Counted from the stretch's first letter, positions 17,221 through 27,906 are shown. The stretch: 64,000 bases of DNA from Gemmata sp051859125 (GCF_051859125.1 NZ_JBHYGG010000068.1:12510-76509); one strand, 5' to 3'. The notes: generated by a model from the sequence alone, not told the origin. Translations and numbers: made by a program.

Positions 17221-17709
17221 TCAGACCCCGAGCTTCCGGCGGATCTCGTCGGCGGCGTTCTCGGGGGTCTCGCGGACGTCGATCCGCACGGCGTCGGTCG
17301 GGGGCTCCAGCGCCTCGAACTGGCTGTGGAGCAGGCCGGGCTTCATGAAGTGCCCTGTGCGGGCTTCGAGCCGCTCGCGGATCACCTCTTCCGAGCCCTC
17401 CAGGTACACGTAATGGACGCGGGCCGGGTCGTGCCGCTCCAGGTAGTCCTGGTAGGCGTGCTTCAGCGCCGAGCACGCCAGCACGACGCTCTCGCCGCGG
17501 GCGAGCGCCCCGTCCATGCGGTCCCGTAGGGCGGCGAGCCACGGCTTGCGGTCGGCGTCGGTCAGCGGGGTGCCGGCCCGCATCTTCTCGACGTTCCCGG
17601 CGGGGTGGAAGTCGTCGCCCTCGACGAACGGCCACCCGAGCTTCTCGGCCAGCACCTTGCCCACCGTGCTCTTCCCCGAACCCGAGACGCCCATGAGTAC
17701 GATGACCAT
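17221..17709 (-). CDS. gntK: Gluconokinase
   Basis: Phosphorylates D-gluconate to 6-phosphogluconate with ATP. The 162-residue length is typical. The P-loop GVSGSGKST is at residues 7-15, followed by the family signature FVEGDDFHP, TPLTDADRKPWLAAL and VLACSALKHAYQDYLR-like ACSALK motif; the lid ARTGHFMKPGLLHSQFEALE is complete. The ATG has GGGAGG upstream. No gluconate transporter or dehydratase is adjacent, so it feeds the pentose phosphate pathway from a source not seen here. Confidence 0.95.
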   Translation of the reverse strand: MVIVLMGVSGSGKSTVGKVLAEKLGWPFVEGDDFHPAGNVEKMRAGTPLTDADRKPWLAALRDRMDGALARGESVVLACSALKHAYQDYLERHDPARVHYVYLEGSEEVIRERLEARTGHFMKPGLLHSQFEALEPPTDAVRIDVRETPENAADEIRRKLGV

Positions 17710-17733
17710 TGCCGGCCCTCCCAGGGGTTGTGG

Positions 17734-18177
17734 CTACTTCTTGGCGGCCCTCGTCGGTTCCGCCTTTACGCGTTCGACGGTGAAGGTGAAGTCGTTCGGG
17801 CCGCCGGCGGTCACGTCGGCCTCGAGGCCGGACGTCGCGAACGCCTCGAACTTCGTGTCGATGATCCGCGGCGGGATGCGGTCCGGTGCGGGCATGTAGG
17901 GGGCGATGAGCACCTTGTTCTTTCCGAGGACCGCCCCGTCGCCGGGCCGTTCCGTGATGAGGGCGAAGTTTCCGTTCTCGTCGATGGTGCCGGAGGCGCT
18001 GTACCCCTTTCCGTCCGCGCCGACCCCCTCCAATACAACCTGCGCGTCCTTCAGGTCCGTTGCGGCGGAGCCGTCAGGGTAGACGACCTTTCCGCGGACC
18101 GGAGCCATTCCTGTGCCGCAACCCGCGAAAAGTAACGCAGCCAAACTGAGACCGCAAAAGCGTATGGGATAATACAT
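17734..18177 (-). CDS. Small lipoprotein next to a DUF1559 gene
   Basis: 147 residues from the ATG at 18177 (GGGAG six bases upstream; a GTG two codons earlier is possible). A signal peptide ends in the lipobox LLFAGC, so the protein is lipidated at Cys. The mature part, APVRGKVVYPDGSAATDLKDAQVVLEG ... SASGTIDENGNFAL, is a short beta-sandwich like carboxypeptidase-regulatory domains found in planctomycete lipoproteins. It is divergent from the pseudopilin-like gene, sharing a 114-base upstream region. Role unknown; the pairing recurs twice more in the window. Confidence 0.8.
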   Translation of the reverse strand: MYYPIRFCGLSLAALLFAGCGTGMAPVRGKVVYPDGSAATDLKDAQVVLEGVGADGKGYSASGTIDENGNFALITERPGDGAVLGKNKVLIAPYMPAPDRIPPRIIDTKFEAFATSGLEADVTAGGPNDFTFTVERVKAEPTRAAKK

Positions 18178-18291
18178 TGCCACTCCCGACCCGGGGGGTA
18201 TTGTGACGGTGCCGTAAACGGCGATCGCCGTTCGGATCATAGCAGGTACGAATCCTTCGCTCTCCCCCATCTCCTGACGCGAGGCGTCTCC

Positions 18292-19173
18292 ATGGTTCGC
18301 TCCAGACCGCGGTTCGGTTTCACGCTCATCGAGTTGCTGGTGGTGATTGCAATCATTGCTATTCTGATCGGGCTCTTGCTGCCGGCCGTTCAAAAGGTCC
18401 GCGAGGCCGCGGCCCGCATGAAGTGCTCGAACAACTTGAAGCAAATCGGCATCGCGCTGCACGCCCACCACGACGCGATCGGCAACCTGCCGACCACCCG
18501 CCGTGACACCTACTATACCTGGCTCGTCGAGATCCTCCCGTACATGGAGCAGGGGCCGCTGTACGCCCAGTGGAACATCAAGAACAACTACCCGAGCCAG
18601 ACCGCCGCGGCCCGCGAGGGGAAGGTCGCCGCGTACTTCTGCGCCAGCCGCCGGTCGGCCGCGGACGCGCCGGTTGCGTCTGAGACGATGGACGGCGGCA
18701 CGGCAGTAATCACCGGCGCTGTCGCTGACTACGCCGCGTGCATCGGGACCACCGGCGACTACTGGAACCAGACCCCCGAGGCCAACGGCGTGTTCCGGAT
18801 GCTCGACGCGTTCCCGGTCGGCAGCACACCGTTCAAGCGGGGCATCAAACTGACCGAGATCACCGACGGGACGAGCAGCACCGCGATGGCCGGGGAGAAG
18901 CACGTCCGCCCGGGCACGTTCGGCGACCCGGCCCAGGGCGACGGCCACGCCTACAACGGCGACAAGGGGCACTCGATGCGGATGCTCGGGTCGCAGACCA
19001 TCGCTAAGACCACGACCGAGACCGGGGCCAAGTTCGGGAGCTGGCACACCGGCGTGTGCAACTTCGTGTTCTCCGACGGGAGCGTGCGGTCGGTCCGCAC
19101 GTCGATCGATTCCAGTACCCAGACGGCCATCGCGACCCGCAACGGGGGCGAGACGAATACAAACACCGACTGA
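18292..19173 (+). CDS. DUF1559 pseudopilin-like protein (copy 1)
   Basis: 293 residues. The N-terminus is a type IV prepilin-like leader: short basic MVRSRPRF, cleavage after Gly, then FTLIELLVVIAIIAILIGLLLPAVQ with Glu5. The following KVREAAARMKCSNNLKQIGIAL helix and the large globular domain are DUF1559, the most expanded paralogue family of Planctomycetes. The C-terminus carries H-X9-DG (HTGVCNFVFSDGS). GAGG precedes the ATG by seven bases. Such proteins should be processed by a prepilin peptidase and sit in the inner membrane or a pseudopilus; molecular role unknown. A hairpin follows at 19211. Confidence 0.93.
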   Translation: MVRSRPRFGFTLIELLVVIAIIAILIGLLLPAVQKVREAAARMKCSNNLKQIGIALHAHHDAIGNLPTTRRDTYYTWLVEILPYMEQGPLYAQWNIKNNYPSQTAAAREGKVAAYFCASRRSAADAPVASETMDGGTAVITGAVADYAACIGTTGDYWNQTPEANGVFRMLDAFPVGSTPFKRGIKLTEITDGTSSTAMAGEKHVRPGTFGDPAQGDGHAYNGDKGHSMRMLGSQTIAKTTTETGAKFGSWHTGVCNFVFSDGSVRSVRTSIDSSTQTAIATRNGGETNTNTD

Positions 19174-19210
19174 GCGTCCCGATCCCGCCTCGCGCGACCG
19201 GGAATTACGG

Positions 19211-19249
19211 TGATCCGTTTCGAGACACCTCGTGTTGAGAAACGGATCA
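19211..19249 (+). terminator. Hairpin downstream of DUF1559 copy 1
   Basis: TGATCCGTTTC (19211-19221) and its exact complement (19239-19249) form an 11-bp stem with a 17-base loop, 37 bases after the pseudopilin stop. There is no strong T-run, so it may be a stabiliser or a rho-assisted end. Confidence 0.6.
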
Positions 19250-19628
19250 GCGGACCGCGCCGGCCCTCTATGTCCCCCACCTCGCGCAACCTTCTCCCGC
19301 AGCGGCTCGAACTCTTCTCGTCTCAAATCCTGCTCGCGGTGACTCGATGTGATCACAAAGTGTGCAGTCCACTTCCCACTAACTGTCCAGCATTCGCCCT
19401 TCGGCACCTGATTCGCACAGAGACCTCTCCGTTTGGAACTGTCGGGACACGGCCATCACGTTGCCTCCGAACCCGCCGCACGAACTCAGCCGGAATTCCT
19501 GAATCTTGAAGTGATTGGCCGCCGTCTAACGGCCTGATAGGAGTTGGGGCGTGGTGTGGCAGGAACCGCAGAACCTGCCTTGCCCGATCCCAAACTCAGA
19601 GATTCGGTCACAGATTTGTGACGAATTT

Positions 19629-19657
19629 TTGAAACGGCAAGAGTTGCCGCCTATAGT
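19629..19657 (+). promoter_or_regulatory. Sigma-70 type promoter with a palindrome in its spacer
   Basis: TTGAAA (19629-19634), a 17-base spacer, and TATAGT (19652-19657): close to consensus in both boxes. The spacer contains the perfect inverted repeat CGGCAA-GAG-TTGCCG (19635-19649), a candidate operator that would overlap RNA polymerase. It lies 131 bases upstream of the DksA-like gene. Confidence 0.75.
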
Positions 19658-19788
19658 ATTTCCGGGGGAAATAGAACTGGTGAGGAGCGAATTCACCCTC
19701 AAACCCTCGGTCCAATCTGCGACACAATTACACCCACTCAGGCTCCCGCGGACCGACCGGAAGCTGACTACCGGGGAGGTGATGGATC

Positions 19789-20256
19789 ATGGCACGGCAA
19801 GACGCGCTGCTCCGATTACATAAGACCCTGATCACGCGCCGCACCGAACTCCGGAAGCGCCTGGGCGTGGAACTCGAGGACCTCGCCCACGTCAAGCACT
19901 CGTCCGCCTCCGGCGACGCGGCCGACGCGGCGTTCGACGCCAGCGGCGAAGAGATCGCCTCCACGCTCGCCGAACTGGAGTCGAAGGAACTCGCCCAGAT
20001 CGAGCGGGCGCTCCGCCGCCTCAAGGCCGGCGTGTACGGCAAGTGCGAGGCGTGCTCGCTCACCATCCCGGTCGCCCGGCTCAACGCCCTCCCGTACAGC
20101 ACCCTGTGCGTGAAGTGCCAGCGCGAGATGGAGGCCGAGGGCGGCTGGCTCTACGGCCGCTCGGCAGAGGACTGGGGCCGGCTGTCCGACGGCGGCAACC
20201 CGATGGAGGAGCGCGACGTCCGCCTCTCCGACCTCGAAATCGACATGAGCAAGTGA
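19789..20256 (+). CDS. DksA/TraR family C4 zinc-finger protein
   Basis: 155 residues. A helical N-terminus (coiled coil) with an acidic DAADAAFDASGEE tip is followed by KAGVYGKCEACSLTIPVARLNALPYSTLCVKCQ, the C4 zinc finger with Cys 86, 89, 107 and 110, and an extra 40-residue C-terminal tail. DksA-type proteins bind the RNA polymerase secondary channel and adjust transcription; the exact DxxDA tip motif of DksA is not certain, so it may be a TraR/DksA paralogue with another role. GGGGAGG precedes the start. It has its own promoter and a terminator, so it is monocistronic. Confidence 0.9.
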   Translation: MARQDALLRLHKTLITRRTELRKRLGVELEDLAHVKHSSASGDAADAAFDASGEEIASTLAELESKELAQIERALRRLKAGVYGKCEACSLTIPVARLNALPYSTLCVKCQREMEAEGGWLYGRSAEDWGRLSDGGNPMEERDVRLSDLEIDMSK

Positions 20257-20292
20257 CGTTACACGGCCCGCACCGGTCGTGCCGATCACGCG

Positions 20293-20331
20293 AAGCCCGC
20301 GGCCCGCACAGGCTGCGGGCTTTGTTCGTTT
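20293..20331 (+). terminator. Intrinsic terminator of the DksA-like gene
   Basis: AAGCCCGC (20293-20300) pairs with GCGGGCTT (20315-20322), followed by TGTTCGTTT, 37 bases after the stop codon. Confidence 0.85.
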
Positions 20332-20508
20332 AATCCCGTCGCGCGACCCACAAAATCCTTTCAGCGAACGCGAACCGGCTCACGGCCGGCCCCGGCCCCG
20401 GCGTAGAGTGTCGGGGGGCGCACTTGAGCGATTCCGCGCCGGAGGTGGTGCGGCGTCGCGCCGAGCGCCCCCGAACCTGTGCGACCCCGAGACCCGACGG
20501 GTGGGACC

Positions 20509-21648
20509 ATGAAGTCGAAGCTCGCGTTCCTGGCGGTGTGCGGTTGCGGCTCGTTCGCCGGCGGCGTGGTCGCCGACGCGGTGTTCCGGTCGCCCGGCAG
20601 CGCCACCGCCCGCCCGCCCCTCCCGCCCGTTCCCGCCCAGGTGTCCGCCGAGTTCGACCCGCAACCGGCGGCCCTGTCCGACCGGTTCCAGGCCACCATT
20701 CGCAAGGTGAGCCCGGCCGTGGTCGCGGTCGACGCCGTGAAGCCCCCGCAGTCCGACCCCACGGCAAAGGGGAAGCCGGTCGAGGAGTCGGGCTCGGGCG
20801 TGATGGTCAAGTTCCCCGGGCTCCGCGGGGTCGTGGCGATCACGAACAACCACGTCGTCGGGGCCGCCGAGCCCGCGAAGGTGTACGTCACCCTGTCCGA
20901 CGGGCGGATCGTTCAGCCGTCGAAGATCTGGGCCGACGCCGAGTCCGACATTACGCTCCTGCACCTCGACGACGACACCCTCCCGGCGATCGACCTGGCC
21001 GACAGCGACCGGGTCCACCGCGGGCAGTGGGTGCTCGCGTTCGGGAGCCCGTTCGGCCTGAACCAGACGGTCACGCACGGGATCATCTCGGCGAGCGACC
21101 GCGGCCAGATCAACCTCGGCTCGACGATCCGCATCAAGGAGTTCCTACAGACCGACGCGGCGATCAACCCGGGGTCGAGCGGCGGCCCGCTCGTGGACCT
21201 CGACGGCCGGGTGGTCGGCATCAACACGGCGATCGCGTCGAAGAGCGGCGACAACAGCGGGGTGTCGTTCAGCATCCCGGCGAACCTGGTGAAGCGGGTC
21301 GCCGGGCAGTTGATCGAGAAGGGGGCGGTGACCCGCGGCTACCTCGGGGTGCAACTGGCGAGCGTACTGGACCCGGCCGAGGCGCTGCGGCTCGGCCTGA
21401 GCCGGGTGAGCGGCGCGCTGGTCGAGATCGTCCACCCCGGGACCCCGGCCGCCGCCGGCGGGCTGCGCCAGGGGGACGTGATCCTCAAACTGGAGGACGT
21501 CGCGCTGCGGGACGAGAACCACCTCATCAACCTGGTGTCGGCGCTGCCGCCGGGGCAGAAGGTGCAGCTCCTGGTGTGGCGGGACCGGAAGTCGCAGCTT
21601 GTGGCGGTGACGGTCGGCGAGTACGGGCAGAAGCCGCGGCCGCGGTAG
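20509..21648 (+). CDS. HtrA/Deg-type serine protease with one PDZ domain
   Basis: 379 residues from the ATG at 20509. An N-terminal hydrophobic segment (AFLAVCGCGSFAGGVVADAVF) acts as signal or anchor. The trypsin-like domain has His115 (ITNNHVV), Asp147 (ESDITLL) and Ser224 (INPGSSGGPL), a full catalytic triad. A single PDZ domain follows from about residue 285 (GYLGVQLASVLDP...). HtrA proteases degrade misfolded proteins in the periplasm or outer cell compartment. The layout matches DegS-like or short Deg proteins. No sigma-E regulators are adjacent. Confidence 0.92.
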   Translation: MKSKLAFLAVCGCGSFAGGVVADAVFRSPGSATARPPLPPVPAQVSAEFDPQPAALSDRFQATIRKVSPAVVAVDAVKPPQSDPTAKGKPVEESGSGVMVKFPGLRGVVAITNNHVVGAAEPAKVYVTLSDGRIVQPSKIWADAESDITLLHLDDDTLPAIDLADSDRVHRGQWVLAFGSPFGLNQTVTHGIISASDRGQINLGSTIRIKEFLQTDAAINPGSSGGPLVDLDGRVVGINTAIASKSGDNSGVSFSIPANLVKRVAGQLIEKGAVTRGYLGVQLASVLDPAEALRLGLSRVSGALVEIVHPGTPAAAGGLRQGDVILKLEDVALRDENHLINLVSALPPGQKVQLLVWRDRKSQLVAVTVGEYGQKPRPR

Positions 21649-21775
21649 GAAGTGTTGCGACCCGCTCCGCGGGTCGCGCCGTCCGGAGGTGGCCGGCCGC
21701 CGGGATCACGTCACGGGACCGGAGAGGGGGTGCCGCCAGTCGGGCACCCGATAGCCGCCCGGCACGGGCCGCGAA

Positions 21776-21883
21776 TCAATCCTCGTCCTTGGGCTTCATG
21801 CGGAGGAAGATCATCAGGCCGATCAAGGCGAGCAGCGCCACGGCCATGCCGACCATGACCCACGTGTTACCAAGAAAATCCAT
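21776..21883 (-). CDS. 35-residue single-span membrane protein
   Basis: A small open frame: MDFLGNTWVMVGMAVALLAL then IGLMIFLRMKPKDED. It has one hydrophobic helix of about 20 residues and a charged KPKDED tail placed in the cytoplasm by the positive-inside rule. GGAAGGGG lies eight bases before the ATG, and a promoter-like pair TTGCAC/TAGAAC with 17-base spacing lies about 100 bases upstream. The ribosome site, promoter and typical membrane composition argue that it is real. Function unknown. Confidence 0.65.
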   Translation of the reverse strand: MDFLGNTWVMVGMAVALLALIGLMIFLRMKPKDED

Positions 21884-21981
21884 GTCTGGTCCCCTTCCGA
21901 GCGGATAGGTTGAGGGAATGATGGCGGGCGAAACCGCTGCCGGGTCAGTCGGACCGCCGATCGGGTTCTCAGTGCAACCGT

Positions 21982-22010
21982 GTTCTAGCCCCCGATTTGT
22001 GGGGGTGCAA
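21982..22010 (-). promoter_or_regulatory. Putative promoter of the 35-residue gene
   Basis: On the minus strand TTGCAC and TAGAAC are 17 bases apart; the spacer carries CCCC...GGGG, a possible hairpin or operator. Confidence 0.5.
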
Positions 22011-22211
22011 GTGCCTGCGACAAAAACTTCACGGAGTCGCCCCGGCCCCGTGCGGGTCCGCCCGGTCCCCATTCGAACGCCCGTTCCGAAGGGGCTACGA
22101 ACGTCGCCGTGTGACAATCGTAGGCCACTCCGGGCAAGTTGTCGGCACCGCCGGGCGTCCGTGGCGGTCGGGTGTCTGGTCCGCGACCGTCGGCGGGACC
22201 GCGATCCGACC

Positions 22212-22241
22212 TTGACACCCGGCCGCACCCGCCCATATCCT
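22212..22241 (+). promoter_or_regulatory. Putative promoter of polA
   Basis: Consensus TTGACA (22212-22217) and TATCCT (22236-22241) with an 18-base spacer, leaving a leader of about 120 bases before the polA start. Confidence 0.6.
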
Positions 22242-22371
22242 TTTGGAAGCCACCGCTCCCCGGACTCAGGTCATTCGATCGATCCGGCGACGCCACGTCG
22301 CCCCGCCACCGGTCACCGTTACTCTCACCCGGCTCGCGCCCGCCGCGTACGAACAACAAGGTTCCCCACGA

Positions 22372-25305
22372 ATGACGGACCCGGCCCCCGCGGGCAGTCT
22401 GTACCTGCTTGACGCCCACGGGATGATCTTCCAGATGTTCTTCGGGGTCGGGCCGATGAGTGCCCCCGACGGCCGGCCGACCAACGCCGTGTTCGGCGTC
22501 ACCCGGGCGCTCATGAACCTGTACGACCGCGGGGCCGCGTACCTCATCGCGGCGCTCGACCACAAGGAGCCCACGTTCCGCGAGACCCTCGACGCGAACT
22601 ACAAGGCGCACCGCGACCCGCCGCCCGCGGACCTGATCGCCCAGGAGCCGATGATCCAGCAGGTGATGGAGGCCATGGGCGTCCCGTTCCTGGTCGCTCC
22701 GGGGTACGAGGCCGACGACGTCATGGCGACCGTCTCGGCCGCCGCCGCGGCCCGCGGGCTCGACGTGTTCCTCTGCACGTCCGACAAGGACTGCCGCCAG
22801 CTCGTCACCGACCGGGTGAAGATGCTGAACCTCCGCAAGGACTACGAGGTGCTCGACGCCGCCGGCGTCCTCGCCGACTGGGGCGTGCGGCCCGACCAGG
22901 TCGTCGACTTCCAGGCGCTCGTCGGCGACTCGGTCGACAACATCCCCGGCGTCCCCGGCGTCGGCCCGAAGACCGCCGCCAAGTGGATCCAGGAACTCGG
23001 CTCGCTCGACGCGATAATCGCGAACCCGGACAAGGTCAGCGGCGGTCCGAAGACGAAGCAGGCACTCAAGGACGCCATCGCAACCGGCAAGCTCGCGCTC
23101 AGCCGGCAGTTGGTGAAGCTCGACCCGAACGTGCCGGTCGCGTTCGACTGGGACGGCTGGAAGCGGCGCGACTGGGACGGCCCGCGGCTGCTGGAACTGT
23201 TCCACGAGTTCGGGTTCCGCGGCTTCGCCGAGCGGGTCCGCAAGACGCTCACCGCGAGCGGCGCGGCCAGGAACGCGGCGGCGCTGGAAGTCGCAGGCCT
23301 TGCCCCCGCGGGCGAGCGGAAGGCGGCCCCTGGTAAGCCGGCCCGTGCCCCCCGCGGCAAGAAAGCGGCCGCCGCACCGACCGGCCCGAGCCTGTTCGAC
23401 ACGCTCATGGGCGAAGCGCCCGCGGCCGGGGACGCGCCCGCGGCCGAGCCGCCCGAGCCGCCGCAACCCGCCGACAACTGGGACTTCTCGGGGTACCAAC
23501 TCGTCGACACGCCGGAGCGGTTCGCGGCGTTCCTCCCGGAGTTGAAGGCCCAGAAGGCGCTCGTCTTCGACCTCGAAACGACCGGCCTCGACCCACTGCA
23601 ATCGGAGATCGTCGGTTACGCCTTCTGCTGGGAGAAGGGGAAGGCGCACTACCTCCCCGTTCGGGCGCCGGCCGACGACCCGAAGCTCGACCCGGACGCC
23701 ACGCTCGCCGCGCTGAAGCCGGTCTTCGAGGACGCCGCGGTCGAGAAGCGGAACCACAACGTCAAGTTCGACGCGATCGTCCTCGCGGCGAACGGCGTAG
23801 ACCTTCGGGGCGTGGCCGGCGACTCGATGATCGCGCACTACCTGCTCCACCCCGGGGCGCGGGCGCACGGTCTCGACGACCTGACCCGTGACTATTTGGG
23901 CCACACGAATATCAAGATCAGCGAGCTGATTGGGAAGGGTAAGAAGCAGACCACGATGGACAAGGTGCCCGCGGCCACGGTGGGCAAGTACGCGTGCGAG
24001 GATGCCGACACCGCCTTCCAGCTCGCCGCCCGCCTGGAGCCGGAACTTGTAAGCGCCGGGTTCCGCGACCTGTACGAGCAGTTGGAACTGCCGCTCGTCG
24101 GCGTGCTGGCGGAGATGGAGCGCACCGGCATCCGCGTCGACGTGCCGTTCCTCCAAAACCTCGGCGTCGAGATGGCGGCCGAGGTCGCCGGCCTCGTGAA
24201 GGAGGTCCACGCGCTCGCGGGCCGCGAGTTCAACATCGCGTCGCTCAAGGAACTCCAGAAGGTGCTGTTCGAGGAGCAGAAGTTCCCGGTCCAGAAGCGC
24301 ACGGGGATCAAGAACGAGCCGAGCACCGACCAGGAGTCGCTCGAGCGGCTCGCGGCGCTGGGCCACGAGTTGCCGCGGCGGCTCCTCGCGTACCGCCAGG
24401 TGACGAAGCTCAAGAACACCTACGTGGACGTGCTGCCGGCGATCGTGAACCCGGACACGCACCGGGTTCACACGTCCTTCAACCAGACCGCGGCCGAGAC
24501 CGGGAGACTGAGTTCGAGCGACCCGAACCTGCAGAACGTCCCGGCCCGGACCGAGCAGGGGGCACAGCTCCGCAGGGCGTTCGTGCCCCGCGAGGGGTGG
24601 ACCCTGGTGGCCGCCGACTACTCGCAGATCGAGTTGCGGCTGCTGGCCCACTTCAGCGGGGACGAGACGCTGCGGGCCGCGTTCGCCGCCGACCGCGACG
24701 TCCACACCGCCGTCGCCGCGCAGATCTTCAAGGTGGCAGAGGAGGGGGTCACGAAGGCGCAGCGCGGGGTGGCGAAGACGGTGAACTTCGGCGTCCTGTA
24801 CGGGATGAGCGCGACCGGCCTGTCGGTGCGGCTCGCGATCCCGCGGAAGGAGGCCGAGGAGTTCATCGACACGTACTTCGCCCGGTACCCGAAGGTGCTC
24901 GACTACCAGCAGCGGCTGCTCGCGAACGCGCACGAGACGGGCGTCGTCGGCACGATCCTCGGGCGGAAGCGGACGTTCAGCCCGGACGCGATCAACCCGA
25001 ACTCGAGCTACCGCGGCCGCGGGAACGCCGAGCGCGAGGCGATCAACATGGAGATCCAGGGGTCGGCCGCCGACCTGATGAAGAAGGCCATGCTCGCGGT
25101 CCGCGACCGGCTCGCGGCCCGGAAGTTGCAGTCGAAAATGCTTCTGACCGTCCACGATGAACTGGTCTTTGAAGCCCCGCCCGGTGAGGTGGCCGAACTG
25201 GCCGCCCTGGCCCGCGAGGAAATGGCGGGCGCGATGAAACTGGACGTGCCGCTGCGCGTGGACGTGGCCGCCGGCCCGAACTGGCTGGACGTGAGCGATG
25301 TCTAA
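22372..25305 (+). CDS. polA: DNA polymerase I
   Basis: 977 residues from the ATG at 22372. Three domains are intact: N-terminal 5'-3' nuclease (YLLDAHGMIFQMFF, then GDSVDNIPGVPGVGPKTAAKW), 3'-5' proofreading exonuclease with all carboxylates visible (FDLETTGLD, HNVKFDAIVL, YACEDAD), and the polymerase with motif A VAADYSQIELRLLAH, motif B AKTVNFGVLYGMSATGLS and motif C LLTVHDELVFE. An Ala/Pro-rich linker (about 305-370) separates the first two. Removes primers and fills gaps. Its stop overlaps the start of coaE by eight bases, so they are translationally coupled. Confidence 0.97.
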   Translation: MTDPAPAGSLYLLDAHGMIFQMFFGVGPMSAPDGRPTNAVFGVTRALMNLYDRGAAYLIAALDHKEPTFRETLDANYKAHRDPPPADLIAQEPMIQQVMEAMGVPFLVAPGYEADDVMATVSAAAAARGLDVFLCTSDKDCRQLVTDRVKMLNLRKDYEVLDAAGVLADWGVRPDQVVDFQALVGDSVDNIPGVPGVGPKTAAKWIQELGSLDAIIANPDKVSGGPKTKQALKDAIATGKLALSRQLVKLDPNVPVAFDWDGWKRRDWDGPRLLELFHEFGFRGFAERVRKTLTASGAARNAAALEVAGLAPAGERKAAPGKPARAPRGKKAAAAPTGPSLFDTLMGEAPAAGDAPAAEPPEPPQPADNWDFSGYQLVDTPERFAAFLPELKAQKALVFDLETTGLDPLQSEIVGYAFCWEKGKAHYLPVRAPADDPKLDPDATLAALKPVFEDAAVEKRNHNVKFDAIVLAANGVDLRGVAGDSMIAHYLLHPGARAHGLDDLTRDYLGHTNIKISELIGKGKKQTTMDKVPAATVGKYACEDADTAFQLAARLEPELVSAGFRDLYEQLELPLVGVLAEMERTGIRVDVPFLQNLGVEMAAEVAGLVKEVHALAGREFNIASLKELQKVLFEEQKFPVQKRTGIKNEPSTDQESLERLAALGHELPRRLLAYRQVTKLKNTYVDVLPAIVNPDTHRVHTSFNQTAAETGRLSSSDPNLQNVPARTEQGAQLRRAFVPREGWTLVAADYSQIELRLLAHFSGDETLRAAFAADRDVHTAVAAQIFKVAEEGVTKAQRGVAKTVNFGVLYGMSATGLSVRLAIPRKEAEEFIDTYFARYPKVLDYQQRLLANAHETGVVGTILGRKRTFSPDAINPNSSYRGRGNAEREAINMEIQGSAADLMKKAMLAVRDRLAARKLQSKMLLTVHDELVFEAPPGEVAELAALAREEMAGAMKLDVPLRVDVAAGPNWLDVSDV

Positions 25306-25993
25306 CCAGCAGGCGCCAAACAGTGCCCACCAGTTCAAGCACGGGCCGAAGCCGGTGATCGGGCTGGTCGGCGGCATCGGGGCCGGGAAGAGCACGGCCG
25401 CCGGGTGCTTTGCTCTCCGCGGGGGGCTCGTCATCGACGCCGACGCGCTCGGCCACGAGGCGCTGCGGCAGCCCGAGGTACTGGCCGCCGCCGCGGGGCG
25501 GTGGGGCAACGGGGTGTGCAAGCCCGACGGCTCCCTCGACCGCCGCGAACTCGGCCGGGTCGTGTTCGGGAACTCCGACGAGCGCCGCGCACTCGAAGGG
25601 ATGGTGTTCCCGTGGATCACCGCCCGGTGCGCGGCCGCGATCGAAAGCGCGATGACGCACCCGGCCGTTCCGTTCGTGGTCGTGGACGCGGCGGTGCTGT
25701 TCGAGGCCGGGTGGCACGCGAACATGGACCGCATCGCCTACGTCGACGCGCCCCGCGACGTTCGATTGGCCCGCCTCGCCGCTCGCAGTGGCTGGACGGA
25801 GGCCGACCTGGCCGCCCGCGAGGCGGCCCAGTGGCCCGCCGACGAGAAGAGGGCGCGGGCCGATGAAATACTCGTGAACGACGCCGGTCCGGTCGAATTG
25901 CAGGAGCACGTGGATCGTCTGTTGGGGAAGTGGGGGGTGCGGATCGGGCCGGCGGTCGAGGGCGCCGCCCGCGGCGCACCGGCCCCGGAATAG
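25298..25993 (+). CDS. coaE: Dephospho-CoA kinase
   Basis: 231 residues; the last step of coenzyme A synthesis, phosphorylating dephospho-CoA. The P-loop GLVGGIGAGKST ends at residue 33, followed by VIDADALGHEAL, and VVVDAAVLFEAGW with the LFE motif; IAYVDAPRDVRLARLAARSGWTEADLAAREAAQWP is the lid region. The ATG lies within the last codons of polA, and the Pol I/CoaE pairing is seen in many bacteria. The N-terminus has about 18 extra residues and the C-terminus a short tail of low complexity. Confidence 0.93.
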   Translation: MSNQQAPNSAHQFKHGPKPVIGLVGGIGAGKSTAAGCFALRGGLVIDADALGHEALRQPEVLAAAAGRWGNGVCKPDGSLDRRELGRVVFGNSDERRALEGMVFPWITARCAAAIESAMTHPAVPFVVVDAAVLFEAGWHANMDRIAYVDAPRDVRLARLAARSGWTEADLAAREAAQWPADEKRARADEILVNDAGPVELQEHVDRLLGKWGVRIGPAVEGAARGAPAPE

Positions 25994-26136
25994 CCGCCCC
26001 GCCTCCCACCCCGCCCCGAGTTGGTTCCGGTCTGTAGCCGCAGTGCCGCCGGCGTTCAAGGAGCGCGACCGCTCTCCCGCCCGCGGCAGGCCGGAACCCG
26101 CCTTCTGGATCGCCCGCCGCTGAGGTTGTAACTCCC

Positions 26137-27879
<1,743 letters not shown>

Positions 27880-27906
27880 GCCCATTTGGTGTGAGGTTGA
27901 GGTAAA

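Larger units (their letters stand above)
19174..19788. other. 615-base lower-GC region without a recognised gene
   Basis: Holds a hairpin at 19211-19249 and the promoter of the DksA-like gene at 19629-19657. Between them GC drops clearly below the neighbours and frames on both strands are short and lack codon bias; minus-strand fragments near 19270-19460 look protein-like in two different phases, as in a decayed gene, but no homology is evident to me. Confidence 0.5.
21884..22371. other. Divergent intergenic region between the 35-residue gene and polA
   Basis: 488 bases holding two opposed promoters (21982-22010 minus, 22212-22241 plus). Between them, 22011-22211 shows no supported frame; long minus-strand frames crossing it are shadows of polA. 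Confidence 0.6.

Noticed and set aside
18178..19407. Minus-strand frame making the first lipoprotein 557 residues long
   Set aside because: Upstream part is antisense to the DUF1559 gene; the lipoprotein signal peptide starts at 18177.
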